Shown one piece after another: positions 43,645 to 53,800 of a DNA stretch of 64,000 nt. Origin of the DNA: Pedobacter kyungheensis (GTDB lineage Bacteria; Bacteroidota; Bacteroidia; Sphingobacteriales; Sphingobacteriaceae). The first letter of the stretch is position 1. Each line of letters opens with the position of its first letter. The DNA is taken from NCBI RefSeq assembly GCF_000812965.1, contig NZ_JSYN01000014.1:62001-126000 (forward strand). The letters are read 5' to 3'. The position numbers and the translations under genes are program-made. A model generated the notes under the pieces. The model saw nothing but the letters and a program-made list of their open reading frames with translations, was not told where the DNA came from and did not search any database.

Positions 43645-44457
43645 ATGAAAACAACAAAAATTTTATGGTTAGCTAATTTCTTCCTCGTCATTACCCTTTC
43701 CATTACGGCTTTCGCAGCCATGTATCAAGTTCCATTAAAAAATGCCGCTGTTAGCAAGCCCGGAAAAGGCTTTGCCGTGGTCGAATTGTTTACTTCAGAA
43801 GGATGTTCGAGCTGCCCGCCTGCCGATGAACTGCTGGCTAAACTGGAAAAAGAATCGGCTGGAAAAGATTTATTTGTATTGGCTTATCATGTCGATTATT
43901 TCGATCGCTTAGGCTGGAAAGACACCTTTGGTAATCCCGAATATGCTAAAAGACAGGCGAAATATGGCGAGTGGTTAGGCTTGCCGCAAATTTATACGCC
44001 GCAGGTTATTGTTAACGGTACAAACGAATTTATTGGCTCAGAAGAAGGCCGTATCCGCAATGCCATCTCAACTCAACTTAGTATCCAGGCAAACGCAGCA
44101 CTTAAACTTCAATGGCACCAAACCGGACAGAATTTTAAAGTGCATTATCAAACATCTGGCGCAACAAAAGGCCGTAACCTGTTAATCGCAGTGGTGCAAA
44201 AAGCGGCCAGTACCCGGGTAGCAAGGGGTGAAAACGAAGGAAGGACCCTCTCGCACGTGCAGATTGTACGCCAATTACAAAGCGAAAAGCTCAGCGCCAA
44301 TGGAATAGGAGCCGTTTCCATTTTATTACCAAAAGGCTACAACGAAAAAGACTGGGAAATTATTGGTTTGCTCCAAAATCAAAACACCGGACAACTTGTG
44401 GCAGCTACAAAAGCAACCAGATTTGAACAAAATACTGATGCTAATTTAACACACTAA
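43645..44457 (+). CDS. DUF1223 thioredoxin-like secreted protein
   Basis: 270 aa from the ATG at 43645; the frame is open to a TTG at 43621, but the signal peptide (ILWLANFFLVITLSITAFA) fits the ATG. The family motif VVELFTSEGCSSCPPADELL gives a CxxC pair in a thioredoxin-like fold, followed by YFDRLGWKDTFGNPEYAKRQ and YTPQVIVNG (cis-Pro region). The C-terminal half is beta-rich. Role unknown; the neighbouring Ohr-type gene suggests redox or peroxide defence. Confidence 0.88.
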   Translation: MKTTKILWLANFFLVITLSITAFAAMYQVPLKNAAVSKPGKGFAVVELFTSEGCSSCPPADELLAKLEKESAGKDLFVLAYHVDYFDRLGWKDTFGNPEYAKRQAKYGEWLGLPQIYTPQVIVNGTNEFIGSEEGRIRNAISTQLSIQANAALKLQWHQTGQNFKVHYQTSGATKGRNLLIAVVQKAASTRVARGENEGRTLSHVQIVRQLQSEKLSANGIGAVSILLPKGYNEKDWEIIGLLQNQNTGQLVAATKATRFEQNTDANLTH

Positions 44458-44469
44458 ATATTAAACGTC

Positions 44470-44643
44470 ATGGAAAATACCCCTCAAAAAAGTCATAGCA
44501 GATTTATGCTGACACTTTCATCAATGCTCTCCATGTTATTTCTGCTTACTCCACCATTCGAAAGAAATGTACAACAGTGCGAAATGGTGATGGAAATATC
44601 GCGGAAAAAGAAAAATGGCTTTCAATTGGATGGAGAAGAGTAA
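44470..44643 (+). CDS. Small ORF, possible membrane peptide (57 aa)
   Basis: ATG at 44470, 12 nt after the DUF1223 stop, TAA at 44641-44643. It has one hydrophobic stretch (MLTLSSMLSMLFLLTPP) and a basic tail (ISRKKKNGFQLDGEE). No family recognised. Spacing and strand fit cotranslation with DUF1223; coding status is uncertain. Confidence 0.35.
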   Translation: MENTPQKSHSRFMLTLSSMLSMLFLLTPPFERNVQQCEMVMEISRKKKNGFQLDGEE

Positions 44644-44766
44644 ACGAAAAAATCAACCCGGCAAATGTCCGGCTCAGCACTTATTCTGTCCAGGTCGCCG
44701 GATTAAGGTCGTTTAATCACTCATCAGACAATAATTTTGAATAACAAATTTAAATAACACAATAAA

Positions 44767-45213
44767 ATGGAAAATAATCAAAACGGAAACCCTACTGTGG
44801 CTTCAAACAAAAAAGTACTCTATACAGGTAAAACACATACTACTGGTGGCAGAGATGGCAATGCAAAAAGTAACGATGGGAAATTAGAAATCGCACTTTC
44901 TTCGCCAGGTTCGAACGGTAAAGGCACCAACCCCGAACAGCTGTTTGCTGCAGGCTGGTCGGCATGTTTTATCGGAGCAATTGGTTTGGCTGCGGCAAAA
45001 CACAAAATTACGCTTCCTGCCGGTCTGGCAGTTGATGCAGAGGTTGATCTTTGTGTAACTGATGGTGCTTACAGTTTGCAAGCCAGGTTAAATGTAAGCT
45101 TACCTGGTTTATCGACAGAGGTAGCCAGATTGCTAACCGATACCGCACATCAAACTTGTCCGTACTCAAAAGCCACTAGAGGCAATATCCCGGTCGAAAT
45201 TAACTTAGTATAA
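44767..45213 (+). CDS. Ohr/OsmC-family organic hydroperoxide resistance protein
   Basis: 148 aa. Ohr hallmarks: LYTGKTHTTGGRDGNAKSNDG, GTNPEQLFAAGWSACF with peroxidatic Cys67, and HQTCPYSKATRGN with resolving Cys131; Glu57 is also in place. It reduces organic peroxides with a lipoyl or dithiol reductant in the cytoplasm. About 20 residues longer at the N-terminus than needed for the fold (MENNQNGNPTVAS). A strong terminator follows. Confidence 0.93.
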   Translation: MENNQNGNPTVASNKKVLYTGKTHTTGGRDGNAKSNDGKLEIALSSPGSNGKGTNPEQLFAAGWSACFIGAIGLAAAKHKITLPAGLAVDAEVDLCVTDGAYSLQARLNVSLPGLSTEVARLLTDTAHQTCPYSKATRGNIPVEINLV

Positions 45214-45223
45214 CATTTTAACC

Positions 45224-45260
45224 GCGGAGGGAGAAGTTTAAATCTGCCTCCGCTTTTTTT
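45224..45260 (+). terminator. Terminator of the Ohr gene
   Basis: GCGGAGG (45224-45230) pairs with CCTCCGC (45247-45253), followed by seven Ts. Confidence 0.88.
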
Positions 45261-45268
45261 ATCAGAAA

Positions 45269-45454
45269 ATGATCAATTTAACTTTAAACCCCGATGTTAC
45301 CTTATGCTGCATGGCGGCATTATCGGTTGTAATGTTCGATATCTGCAACAGGGAAATAAGCCTCCCTTTACCCATAATTGCCAATGAAACCAGCGAACAA
45401 AAGGAAGTTCGGGAGGAAATTAGGTATATTCTTGAACAACAGTTTTCTAATTAA
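45269..45454 (+). CDS. Small ORF of unknown function (61 aa)
   Basis: ATG at 45269, 9 nt after the Ohr terminator's T tract; the stop is exactly adjacent to the convergent LytTR regulator. It has a hydrophobic start (LCCMAALSVVMFDI) and an acidic, helical end (ETSEQKEVREEIRYILEQQF). No family recognised. The leaderless-like position after a terminator is a weak point; protein-like composition is the only support. Confidence 0.35.
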   Translation: MINLTLNPDVTLCCMAALSVVMFDICNREISLPLPIIANETSEQKEVREEIRYILEQQFSN

Positions 45455-46216
45455 TTACCTGTTCTCCAGCCAGTTTAAAAAAGCAGTAGTTTTTTCTTTC
45501 CCAATCAGCAATTTTTCGGGTGAGGGAATGACCAGTTTAACAAATAGTTTACGATCGAAATAGTGCTCTACTTCTTTAATGGCACTAAAATTAACAATGT
45601 ACTGGCGGTTGAGTCTGAAAAACTGCAAAGCCGAAAGCTGCCCCTGTATGGTATCCATCGATTGGTTCAGGGTATATTCTTCCTCTTTCAACGTCATAAT
45701 GGTAGGCGATTCGTTGCGGATGTAAAAAAACGCAATCTGCTCAGTGGGTACTGTAGTGTACTTGTTGTGCTTAAAGACCAGGAAACTCTTTTTTCCCTCA
45801 TTTGGGCCAATCCTTTTCAGCAGTTCATCCATATCCGGCAACTGGTTTTGCTGAAAGAAATTCTGAAACTGATCTACTTTTTGAAAGGCCTTCTCCAAAT
45901 CCTCCTGCGAAAAAGGTTTTAGCAGGTAATCAATACCATTCGCTTTAATGGCATCCATGGCATACTCGCCGTAAGCGGTACAAAAAATTACCGGGCAACT
46001 GATTTTTACCGATTGAAAAATTTCAAACGAAAGTCCGTCTGATAGCTGGATGTCCATAAATATCAGGTCGGGGTGCTCATTTTCAGTGAAATAGTGTATG
46101 GCATCGTCAATACTTTGCAGGTTGGCTACTACCTGAGCTTTCGGACGTATTTTATTAATGAGGCTGGCTAAAGACTTCGCGGCCTTCAGCTCGTCTTCAA
46201 TGATGATAATCTTCAT
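45455..46216 (-). CDS. LytTR-family response regulator
   Basis: 253 aa. Receiver domain with IIIEDEL, phospho-acceptor Asp55 in LIFMDIQLSDG, and Lys in DYLLKPFSQ. The C-terminal LytTR domain (about 150-250) shows IAFFYIRNESPTIMTLKEEE and FFRLNRQYIVNFSAIKEVE. It overlaps the 3' end of the kinase gene by 20 nt, so the two are translationally coupled. Confidence 0.93.
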   Translation of the reverse strand: MKIIIIEDELKAAKSLASLINKIRPKAQVVANLQSIDDAIHYFTENEHPDLIFMDIQLSDGLSFEIFQSVKISCPVIFCTAYGEYAMDAIKANGIDYLLKPFSQEDLEKAFQKVDQFQNFFQQNQLPDMDELLKRIGPNEGKKSFLVFKHNKYTTVPTEQIAFFYIRNESPTIMTLKEEEYTLNQSMDTIQGQLSALQFFRLNRQYIVNFSAIKEVEHYFDRKLFVKLVIPSPEKLLIGKEKTTAFLNWLENR

Positions 46217-47225
46217 GTATAAGGGGAAGTTTTATACTAAAATGGGTGTCTGTTTTGTTAATGATAATTTCTTTGTTGAGCAAATGGCTGTAACGCTGAT
46301 TAATGTTTTCGAGACCAATTCCGGTTGATGCTTCAGGCGTGCGTTTGGGCTGGATTTTATTCTCTACCACAATAAAATCATCTTCAACATATAACTGAAT
46401 GTGCAGGGGTTTGTACAGCGAAACCACGTTATGTTTAATGCAATTTTCGATTAAAAGCTGTAAGGTAAAAGGTGGAATGAGCGATTGCTGGTAGCTTTTA
46501 TCAATATCAATGCTCAGCTGGATACCTGCTTCGAAACGGGCTTTTAACAGGAAAAGATAAGCAGCTAAAATATCGAGTTCTTCCGAAAGTTTTATCAGGT
46601 CATGTTTGCGGCTTTCGAGCGTAAACCGGTAGAAATCAGAAAGTTTGAGTATGAATTCTACGCTGTGTTTATCGCTGCTTTCAACCATGTATTTCAGCGT
46701 ATTGAGGCTGTTGAACAGAAAATGCGGGTTAACCTGTTGCTTGAGCAGTTCATATTGGGCGCCCAGGTTATCGGCTTTGGTACGCTCCAGTTCGATCCCT
46801 ACCTGCTGGTTCTGGTAATTTTGATAAAGCAGGTTCAGGAACATGTAAAAGGTGATGTTTACCAGAATTCCCCTTACTTCAAACATGAGCATTACCGGAC
46901 CGAAATGAATGGAGCTGAGTAAATATTGCTGCAGGCAGGACAGTAAAAACATTAAAAGTATCCCGAAGAAAAGTCCTTTAATGAGCCGCATGGTCGAAAA
47001 ACCGCTGGCTACATCGCGCGAGGTATAGGCCGGGAGGGTAAATACATTGTAATACCAGATGATTACGGCAAAAAGAAAGGTTACAGTTGCATCGGCAAGC
47101 GCTTCGTAAATATTAAAGCGATGTTCGGCAATTTTGGGGATAGAGGTTAATACCCCCAGCAAAAAAGAACTCAGCCATATTACTTTATGCGGGATCTTAA
47201 ATGTTTTCTTTTTCATGCGTTTCAA
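46197..47225 (-). CDS. LytS-type sensor histidine kinase (His_kinase domain)
   Basis: 342 aa (ATG at 47225; 47216 is also possible). Four membrane helices in residues about 12-140 (VIWLSSFLLGVLTSIP, ATVTFLFAVIIWYYNVF, GLFFGILLMFLLSCLQQYL, ILVNITFYMFLNLLY). No extracytoplasmic sensor domain. Phospho-His in QQVNPHFLFNSLNTLKYMVE, N box LLIENCIKHNVV, G box STGIGLENINQRY. Pairs with the LytTR regulator it overlaps. Confidence 0.92.
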   Translation of the reverse strand: MKRMKKKTFKIPHKVIWLSSFLLGVLTSIPKIAEHRFNIYEALADATVTFLFAVIIWYYNVFTLPAYTSRDVASGFSTMRLIKGLFFGILLMFLLSCLQQYLLSSIHFGPVMLMFEVRGILVNITFYMFLNLLYQNYQNQQVGIELERTKADNLGAQYELLKQQVNPHFLFNSLNTLKYMVESSDKHSVEFILKLSDFYRFTLESRKHDLIKLSEELDILAAYLFLLKARFEAGIQLSIDIDKSYQQSLIPPFTLQLLIENCIKHNVVSLYKPLHIQLYVEDDFIVVENKIQPKRTPEASTGIGLENINQRYSHLLNKEIIINKTDTHFSIKLPLIHEDYHH

Positions 47226-47282
47226 ATATACTATAAAGTTTGCCGTGATACGTACGCATTGGGATAGTAGATTTGAGTATAG

Positions 47283-47337
47283 ATATAATAACCGGATTTT
47301 CCGTGCATTCTGTGCCTCCGTGGCGAATTTGCTGCAC
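47283..47337. repeat. Partial CTCCGTGG-type repeat
   Basis: TTTTCCGTGCATTCTGTGCCTCCGTGG (as TTTTCCGTGCATT, CTGTGCCTCCGTGG) matches words of the element at 2012-2218. It lies in the 208-nt gap between the divergent kinase and GntR genes. Confidence 0.5.
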
Positions 47338-47433
47338 GCCGATAAATTAAATTTTATAGATAATCACCATTAAATTTTTATATTTCGAGCAAAATTACCC
47401 TAACTAAAACGATTACCAACTCCATAACGCTGC

Positions 47434-48456
47434 ATGAATAAGGAAAAACTGTTCAACGAAATCAAAGATTTAAGCATCATCAATGCTTTTTCGAAACACG
47501 AACAGTTGGTGCAGGGAATTATCAACAGTTTAAACCATAAATACATTGCTAAAGGCGATATTCTGCCATCGGTTAACGAATTGATGCGCGAAACAGGCTA
47601 TGCCAAAGAAACGATTGGTAAAGCCTACAAAGAGTTGATTAGCAGGGGGATTGTTGAATCGAAAAATAGGAGAGGATATTTTGTAGCGACCGACGATACC
47701 GAACAACATCTGAAAGTATGCCTGTTGATTTATGCCTTCGATACCTTTCAGGAAACCTTTTATCAGAATTTCCGCGATCACCTGGGCGAAAATATCCAGG
47801 TTGATGTATACTTCCACCACAATAATTTCAGTGTTTTCGAATCGATCATCAACAGCAATAAAGGCCAGTATGGTTTGTATGTAATTGCCCCGATAGAAAG
47901 TAATGAGGCCAAAGAAGTGCTTGAGCAATTACCTAAAGAAAAGTTGCTTATCGTGGATCGCTATGTGGCGTTAAAAGGGGAGTACTCTTACATTGTACAG
48001 GAGTTTGAAAACGCATCCTACAATGCTTTTCTGGAACTGGCACCGCGCATTAAGGAATTTGCTGAATTTGTTTTCTTTTTTAAACCTTCATCAGCCGAAC
48101 CTAACGAAGTACTGACCTCATTTAAGCGTTTTATTAAGGAATTTAACATTAACGGGGTAATTAAAAACCATTACGAACCGGGAAGCATTGAGCCGGATAA
48201 GGTTTACTTTACCATCCACAACCTCGAACTGTGGGAAATGCTAAAAGATACCAAAGTAAAAGGCCTTAAAGTGGGCAAAGATTTGGGTATTCTTTCGCAT
48301 AACGATGATAACGTGAAAGAGATCATTTTCGACGGAATTACCACATTTTCAATCGACTTTGCCGAAATGGGGCGTTTGGCTGCCGAATTTGTATTGAGCC
48401 TAAACCCAGTTAAGCATGTGATGGAGAATAAACTGATCAGAAGAAACTCACTTTAG
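47434..48456 (+). CDS. GntR-type regulator with LacI-like sugar-binding domain
   Basis: 340 aa. N-terminal winged helix of the GntR type (about 10-85: KYIAKGDILPSVNELMRETG, GYAKETIGKAYKELISRGIV, RRGYFVA). The remainder is a periplasmic-binding-protein-like sensor domain (VCLLIYAFDTFQETFYQNF, KLLIVDRYVAL, LGILSHNDDNVKEIIFDGIT, FDGITTFSIDFAEMGRLAAE). This fusion is common as a sugar-responsive regulator in Bacteroidota sugar loci. The symporter gene starts 10 nt downstream, so the pair is an operon. Confidence 0.9.
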   Translation: MNKEKLFNEIKDLSIINAFSKHEQLVQGIINSLNHKYIAKGDILPSVNELMRETGYAKETIGKAYKELISRGIVESKNRRGYFVATDDTEQHLKVCLLIYAFDTFQETFYQNFRDHLGENIQVDVYFHHNNFSVFESIINSNKGQYGLYVIAPIESNEAKEVLEQLPKEKLLIVDRYVALKGEYSYIVQEFENASYNAFLELAPRIKEFAEFVFFFKPSSAEPNEVLTSFKRFIKEFNINGVIKNHYEPGSIEPDKVYFTIHNLELWEMLKDTKVKGLKVGKDLGILSHNDDNVKEIIFDGITTFSIDFAEMGRLAAEFVLSLNPVKHVMENKLIRRNSL

Positions 48457-48466
48457 CAGCAAAGGC

Positions 48467-50059
48467 GTGGGAACGACAGCAATTATCAGTTTCATTTTGT
48501 TTACGGTTCTGGCCGCAACAATCTCTTACTTTAAAACCCGCCATAGTCAGCGCTCAACTGTTACCGGTTTTTTCTTTGCCAACAGGAGCAATGGTTTTAT
48601 AATCATCGGGGCATCGCTGTTTTTTAGTAATATCAGTGCTAATCAATTTATCGGCGAAAATGAATCGGTGTACATCAATAATATGTCGGTTATTGGCTGG
48701 GGCATTTCGTCTATCCTGGCCATGATTATCGTATCAGAATTTTTTATCCCCATATATTTTAAAACGGGTATTCGTACTATTCCCGATTTTTTAGAAAAGC
48801 GCTACGATCCGCAAACCAAAACACTGGTTTCGGTTATTTTCCTGTTTAGCTACATCATTAACCTCTTACCATCGGTGTTATATGGTGGGGCAGTGGCTTT
48901 CAGCAACCTGATCGATCTGTCGGCCCTGCACCTTTCTTACTGGGAAAGTATCTGGGTATTTGTATGGATTATGGGGCTAATTGGTTCCGTTTATACCATT
49001 CTGGGCGGCTTTAAGGCCATCACCATTTCAGATACGGTGTTAAGCGCAGGCATGCTTATCCTGATTGTGGCACTGCCTTACTATGGTTTACGCTACCTTG
49101 GTCACGGCGATTTCTTCGGCGGACTTTCTACCGTACTCTCCACTAAAAAAGAACACCTCAATGCCATTGGGAACAGTAAGGATGCGGTTCCATTTTCTAC
49201 TTTATTTACTGGCATGCTCATTATCAACCTGTACTACTGGGGAATGGAACAATACATTATTCAGCAGGTGCTGGCCGCCAGAAGTTTAGCTGATGGACAA
49301 AAAGGGATTGCTTTAACCTGTTTTGCCAAATTGCTTTGTCCTTTAATGATCAATATACCAGGCTTAATTGCTGTGCATTTGTACCCGGTTTTAACCAATA
49401 CCAACCAGGTGTTTCCCTTGCTTATTAAAGATGTATTGCCGCCACTTTTAATGGGGCTCTCGGCCTGTGTGCTTTTTGGTGCGGCCATTACCACTTTTAA
49501 TGCCGGTTTAAACAGCTCCAGCACATTGTTCCTCCTTAATTTGTATAAACCTTATATGGAGAAAAAGGGCAAACTATTATCTGATAAAAGCTTGTTGCGC
49601 ACCGGCAGATTGTTTCAGATTTCAGTATCGTTGTTTGCAATGGCATTTGCACCTTTTATTATTTTTTCCAGAAATGGTTTTTACGAGTACCTGCAAAAAA
49701 TCAGTGCCATTTTTAGTTTGCCCATTTTTACCATCATTTTTATTGGCTTTATTACCAAAAAGATGCCGCCAATTGCCGCTAAAATAGGGATGCTGTTCTT
49801 TATTAGCTGTTATGTACTGAGTGAATGGGTATTTTCTATTCAGCTGCATTATCTCCACACGCTGGCCATCATTTTTATCATCACCATTTTACTAATGCTG
49901 GCTATTTCCAGATTGTACCCTAACCAAAATTCTTATACGCTGGTACTCGATAACCAGATCGAGATCATTCCCTGGCGCAGCAGGCACTACTACCACGTGG
50001 TTTTAATTGCACTAATGGCTTTGGTGTTTTTTATATTCTCTTCTTACATGCTGGCTTAG
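48467..50059 (+). CDS. Sodium:solute symporter (SSS family), sugar importer of the locus
   Basis: 530 aa starting with GTG at 48467; the in-frame TGA at 48434 and lack of ATG between make it the only start. About 14 membrane helices. SSS landmarks: GFFFANRSNGFIIIGASLFF, NISANQFIGENESVYINN, YFKTGIRTIPDFLEKRYD, SVYTILGGFKAITISD and LYYWGMEQYIIQQVLAAR. It resembles the SglT-like sugar symporters. Cotranscribed with the GntR regulator; probable carrier for the monosaccharide released by the downstream glycosidases. Confidence 0.9.
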   Translation: MGTTAIISFILFTVLAATISYFKTRHSQRSTVTGFFFANRSNGFIIIGASLFFSNISANQFIGENESVYINNMSVIGWGISSILAMIIVSEFFIPIYFKTGIRTIPDFLEKRYDPQTKTLVSVIFLFSYIINLLPSVLYGGAVAFSNLIDLSALHLSYWESIWVFVWIMGLIGSVYTILGGFKAITISDTVLSAGMLILIVALPYYGLRYLGHGDFFGGLSTVLSTKKEHLNAIGNSKDAVPFSTLFTGMLIINLYYWGMEQYIIQQVLAARSLADGQKGIALTCFAKLLCPLMINIPGLIAVHLYPVLTNTNQVFPLLIKDVLPPLLMGLSACVLFGAAITTFNAGLNSSSTLFLLNLYKPYMEKKGKLLSDKSLLRTGRLFQISVSLFAMAFAPFIIFSRNGFYEYLQKISAIFSLPIFTIIFIGFITKKMPPIAAKIGMLFFISCYVLSEWVFSIQLHYLHTLAIIFIITILLMLAISRLYPNQNSYTLVLDNQIEIIPWRSRHYYHVVLIALMALVFFIFSSYMLA

Positions 50060-50070
50060 GGGTTACCAGT

Positions 50071-50490
50071 TTTCAGTTAACAGTTGGCAGTTTTCAGTTA
50101 ACAGTTGGCAATTGTCAATTCGAAATAACCAATGTTCCATAATCAATTATCAGACGAAATTTGTACAAATAGCAAGATTTAGGAAGCGGTTAGACTAATG
50201 AACAAATGAACTGTTGAACTAATAACCAATATCCAATAATTAATTATCAGACATGATTTTGCAAGTGGAAAGATTTAGGCTGTGGGTTAGACCAATGAAC
50301 AAATGAACTGTTGAACTAATAACCAATATCCAATAATCAATTATCAGACGTGATTTGTGCAAGTGGAAAGATTTAGGCTGTGGGTTAGACGAATGAACAA
50401 ATGAACTAATGACCAACATCCAATTATCAGACGGGATTTGTGCAGGCGGAAAGATTTAGGCTGAGGATGGAACTATTGAACTAATGGCCA
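50071..50490. repeat. 97-bp tandem repeat array
   Basis: Gene-free interval 50060-50864. First, TTTTCAGTTAACAGTTGGCA occurs twice in a row (from about 50071). Then a unit starting AATAACCAAT and containing AATTATCAGAC, AAGATTTAGG and TTAGAC, AATGAACAAATGAACT begins at 50124, 50221, 50318 and (shortened) 50408, an exact 97-nt step for the first three. Words in it are the reverse complement of the TTCATTGG/ATTGGTTATTG tract at 6720-7000. The rest, 50491-50864, shows no gene. Confidence 0.8.
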
Positions 50491-50864
50491 GTGAACCATT
50501 GAACGAATCAACTTTCGAAAATTTGGAATATAAAATATTTTGTTTATCATTGTAAACAGAATAAATAGGATAGTATAGGATAGGGTAGTTAGTTGTTTGT
50601 ATTCCAGCACGGATAAGCACAAGCGCTTTGAAATGATAAACAACCACTCAATTTCCTAAAATGCTTTGCTTAACCCTTGATTTTCCGCTAACCAAACCAA
50701 ATCAAAATATATGAGAAAATTTACAATTTACTTCAAAATGGAGCAACAACTCCCAGTATTTGCCAAAATTCAAATGCCGCCAGAGGCAAGTGGCCATTAA
50801 AGACTTATTCCCTATCTACCTTTTTTGATCTTATTTAATTTACTCATTAAAAGCTAATTGGCAA

Positions 50865-53800
50865 ATGAAGCAATTATTGTTGTGCGGGTGCTTTTCAGTA
50901 CCTGGCAGATTAAAAAACACATTGTTATTGACGGGCTCAATCTTTGTGTTTTTTCTGGTTTTTCTTCCTCTCGAAGGCTTTTCTCAAAACGGGAAGAAAA
51001 CCATTACCGGTAAAGTTACCGATACACTCGGGGTTGGACTTCCGGGGGTTACCGTAGCGGTAGTTAATAAAGTAAATGTGGGTACACAAACCGATAACAA
51101 CGGTAAATATGTACTGGATGTGGCCCCGGGCGAGCAGTTGCGCTTTTCTTATGTGGGCTATCGCGAGCATCGTGCAATTGTGGGCGCAGCTAACGTGATT
51201 AACGTTAAACTGGCAGAAGAAAATTTGCTTTCAGAAGAAGTGGTGATTACTGCCCTTGGTCAGAAGCAACGCAAAGAAGCACTGGTAGGATCGGTAACCA
51301 CAGTGAAAGTAGGCAATCTTAAAATTCCCTCAAGCAATTTAACCAATGCACTTTCTGGTCAGATAGCGGGTGTAATTGGTTACCAGCGCAGCGGACAACC
51401 AGGACAGGATAACTCGCAGTTTTTTATTCGCGGGGTTACTACTTTCGGATATAAAAGAGATCCACTCATTTTGATTGATAATGTGGAGCTAACCAGTTCA
51501 GATCTGGCCCGCCTTCAGGTTGATGATATCGAGAGTTTTTCGATATTGAAAGATGCCAGTGCTACTGCGTTATATGGAGCAAGGGGTGCAAATGGCGTAA
51601 TTCTGGTGGCTACCAAATCAGGTAAAGAGGGGAAAGCCAAAATCAGTTTCAGGCTGGAGCAATCTGCTTCCCAATCGGTACAAAATTTAGAACTGGCCGA
51701 TCCGATTACCTACATGAGGTTATTTAATGAAGCAGCTATTGGAAGGGGCATGGATCCCATGTTTACGCCAAACCAGATCATCAACACACAAGCCACGGTA
51801 AATAAAAGTCCGGGGTACAACGAATATGTTTATCCCGCGGTAGATTGGCTGGATATGCTCTTTAAAAAACGTACCAGTACACAACGGGCCAATTTAGGTA
51901 TCAGCGGTGGTGGCGGTGTTGCCCGTTATTACATTGCAGGTTCGTATAATTTAGATAATGGTGTGCTGAAAGAAGATTCGCGCAATAACAACGATAATAA
52001 CATCAAATTCCGTAATTATCAGTTACGTTCTAACATCAATATCGATTTAAGTAAAACAACCGAAATGGTGGTGCGCTTATCGGGTAATTTTAGCGAATAT
52101 AATGGTCCTTTAGCTACTGATGGTGGTTTTTCTACCGATTTATATAACATAGCTGTGCATACCAGTCCGGTTTCTTTTCCGGCATTTTACCCTGCCGATG
52201 CCGCCAACCAAAATGCACAACACATTTTATTTGGTAACAGAGGTGGATCCGGACAAAACAGTATTTTAGACAATAACCCTTATGCAGCCATGTTGCGCGG
52301 TCATAAAAATTCGTCCGAATCGCGTATGTCGGCTCAGTTTGAGCTTAATCAGAAACTCGATTTCTTTACCGAAGGGCTTTCATTTAAAACCATTTTTAGT
52401 ACCAACCGCTATTCTTATTTCGATTCGCAGCGTGCTTATTCTCCATTTTATTATAACATCGGTTCGTACGATAAACAAAGCAATACTTATGTGTTAAGCT
52501 GGCTCAACTCATCTGTAACGAGTGGTGCGCCTAACATTGCGCAAGAATATTTGTCATATTATCCGGGAGGTACCAATATCAATACCTTTTTATATGCGCA
52601 GGCTTCTTTAAATTACGATAAGGCCTTTGGTAATCATAATGTTAGCGGTACTTTAATTGGTACAGCACAGCAATCGGTTTACAGCAATGCCAGTTCATTG
52701 CAAAACTCGCTTCCTTACCGCAACTTAGGTTTGGCTGGTCGTTTAACCTATTCCTATAAAAGCCGCTATTTTATAGAATCGAATTTTGGTTATAACGGAT
52801 CTGAAAGGTTTTCGGAGAATCACCGTTTCGGATTTTTTCCAACCATTGGTGCAGGCTGGGTACTTTCTAACGAGAAATTCTGGACAGGTGGACTGGCCAA
52901 TGTGGTTAACCGCTTAAAATTAAGGGCCAGTTATGGTATTGTGGGTAATGATGCTATTGGTGCACAGCGTTTCTTCTATATTTCGGATGTTAACTTAAAC
53001 GGTGGCGGAAATTATGCCCAGTTCGGGTTTAATGGCGCTGCCAACCGTAATGGTGTTTTTATTAATAATTACGAGAACAAAGATGTAACCTGGGAAACTT
53101 CGAGACAGACTAACGTAGCACTTGAGGCGACACTTTTTAAAGATCTGAGCCTGATTGCTGAGTTTTACAACAATTACCGTTACAACATTTATATGCCACG
53201 TACCAATTTGCCTACTACATTAGGACTGGAATCGGGCATCGGTGCAAACGTAGGCGAGGCACGCTCTCGGGGAATGGATTTATCGCTCGATTATAAATTC
53301 AGGGTAAACGATTTTTCTTTCGCTGTGCGTTCTAATTTAACTTTTGCTAAAAATAAATACCTCAATTACGAAGAACCACAATGGGCAGAGGCTTACCGTT
53401 ACACTACCGGACAGGCCATTAACCGTAACTTCGGTTACATTGCCGAACGTCTTTTTGTAGATGATAAGGAGGTGCAGAATTCGCCAACACAGATTTTCTC
53501 GCCAAATGGTAAACCACCAAGAGCGGGTGATATTAAATACCGCGATTTAAACAACGATGGAAGAATTGATGAGGCCGATAAAGCTTACATCGGTTTCCCA
53601 CAATCGCCGGAAGTGGTGTATGGCTTTGGTTTTAGTTCCTCTTATAAAGGTTTCGATTTATCGGCTTTTTTTACCGGACAAGACCGTATGACTTTCTTTA
53701 TCGATCCGACCAAAGTGAGTCCGTTTGTGCCCAGTAACCAGCAATACATATTAGGTAACACCCAGTTGCTTAAAGATTTCGCCGATAACCATTGGTCGCC

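Noticed and set aside
50711..50800. 29-aa ORF (starts MRKFTIYFK) upstream of susC
   Set aside because: Could be a leader ORF or a remnant of another SusC start, but nothing supports translation.
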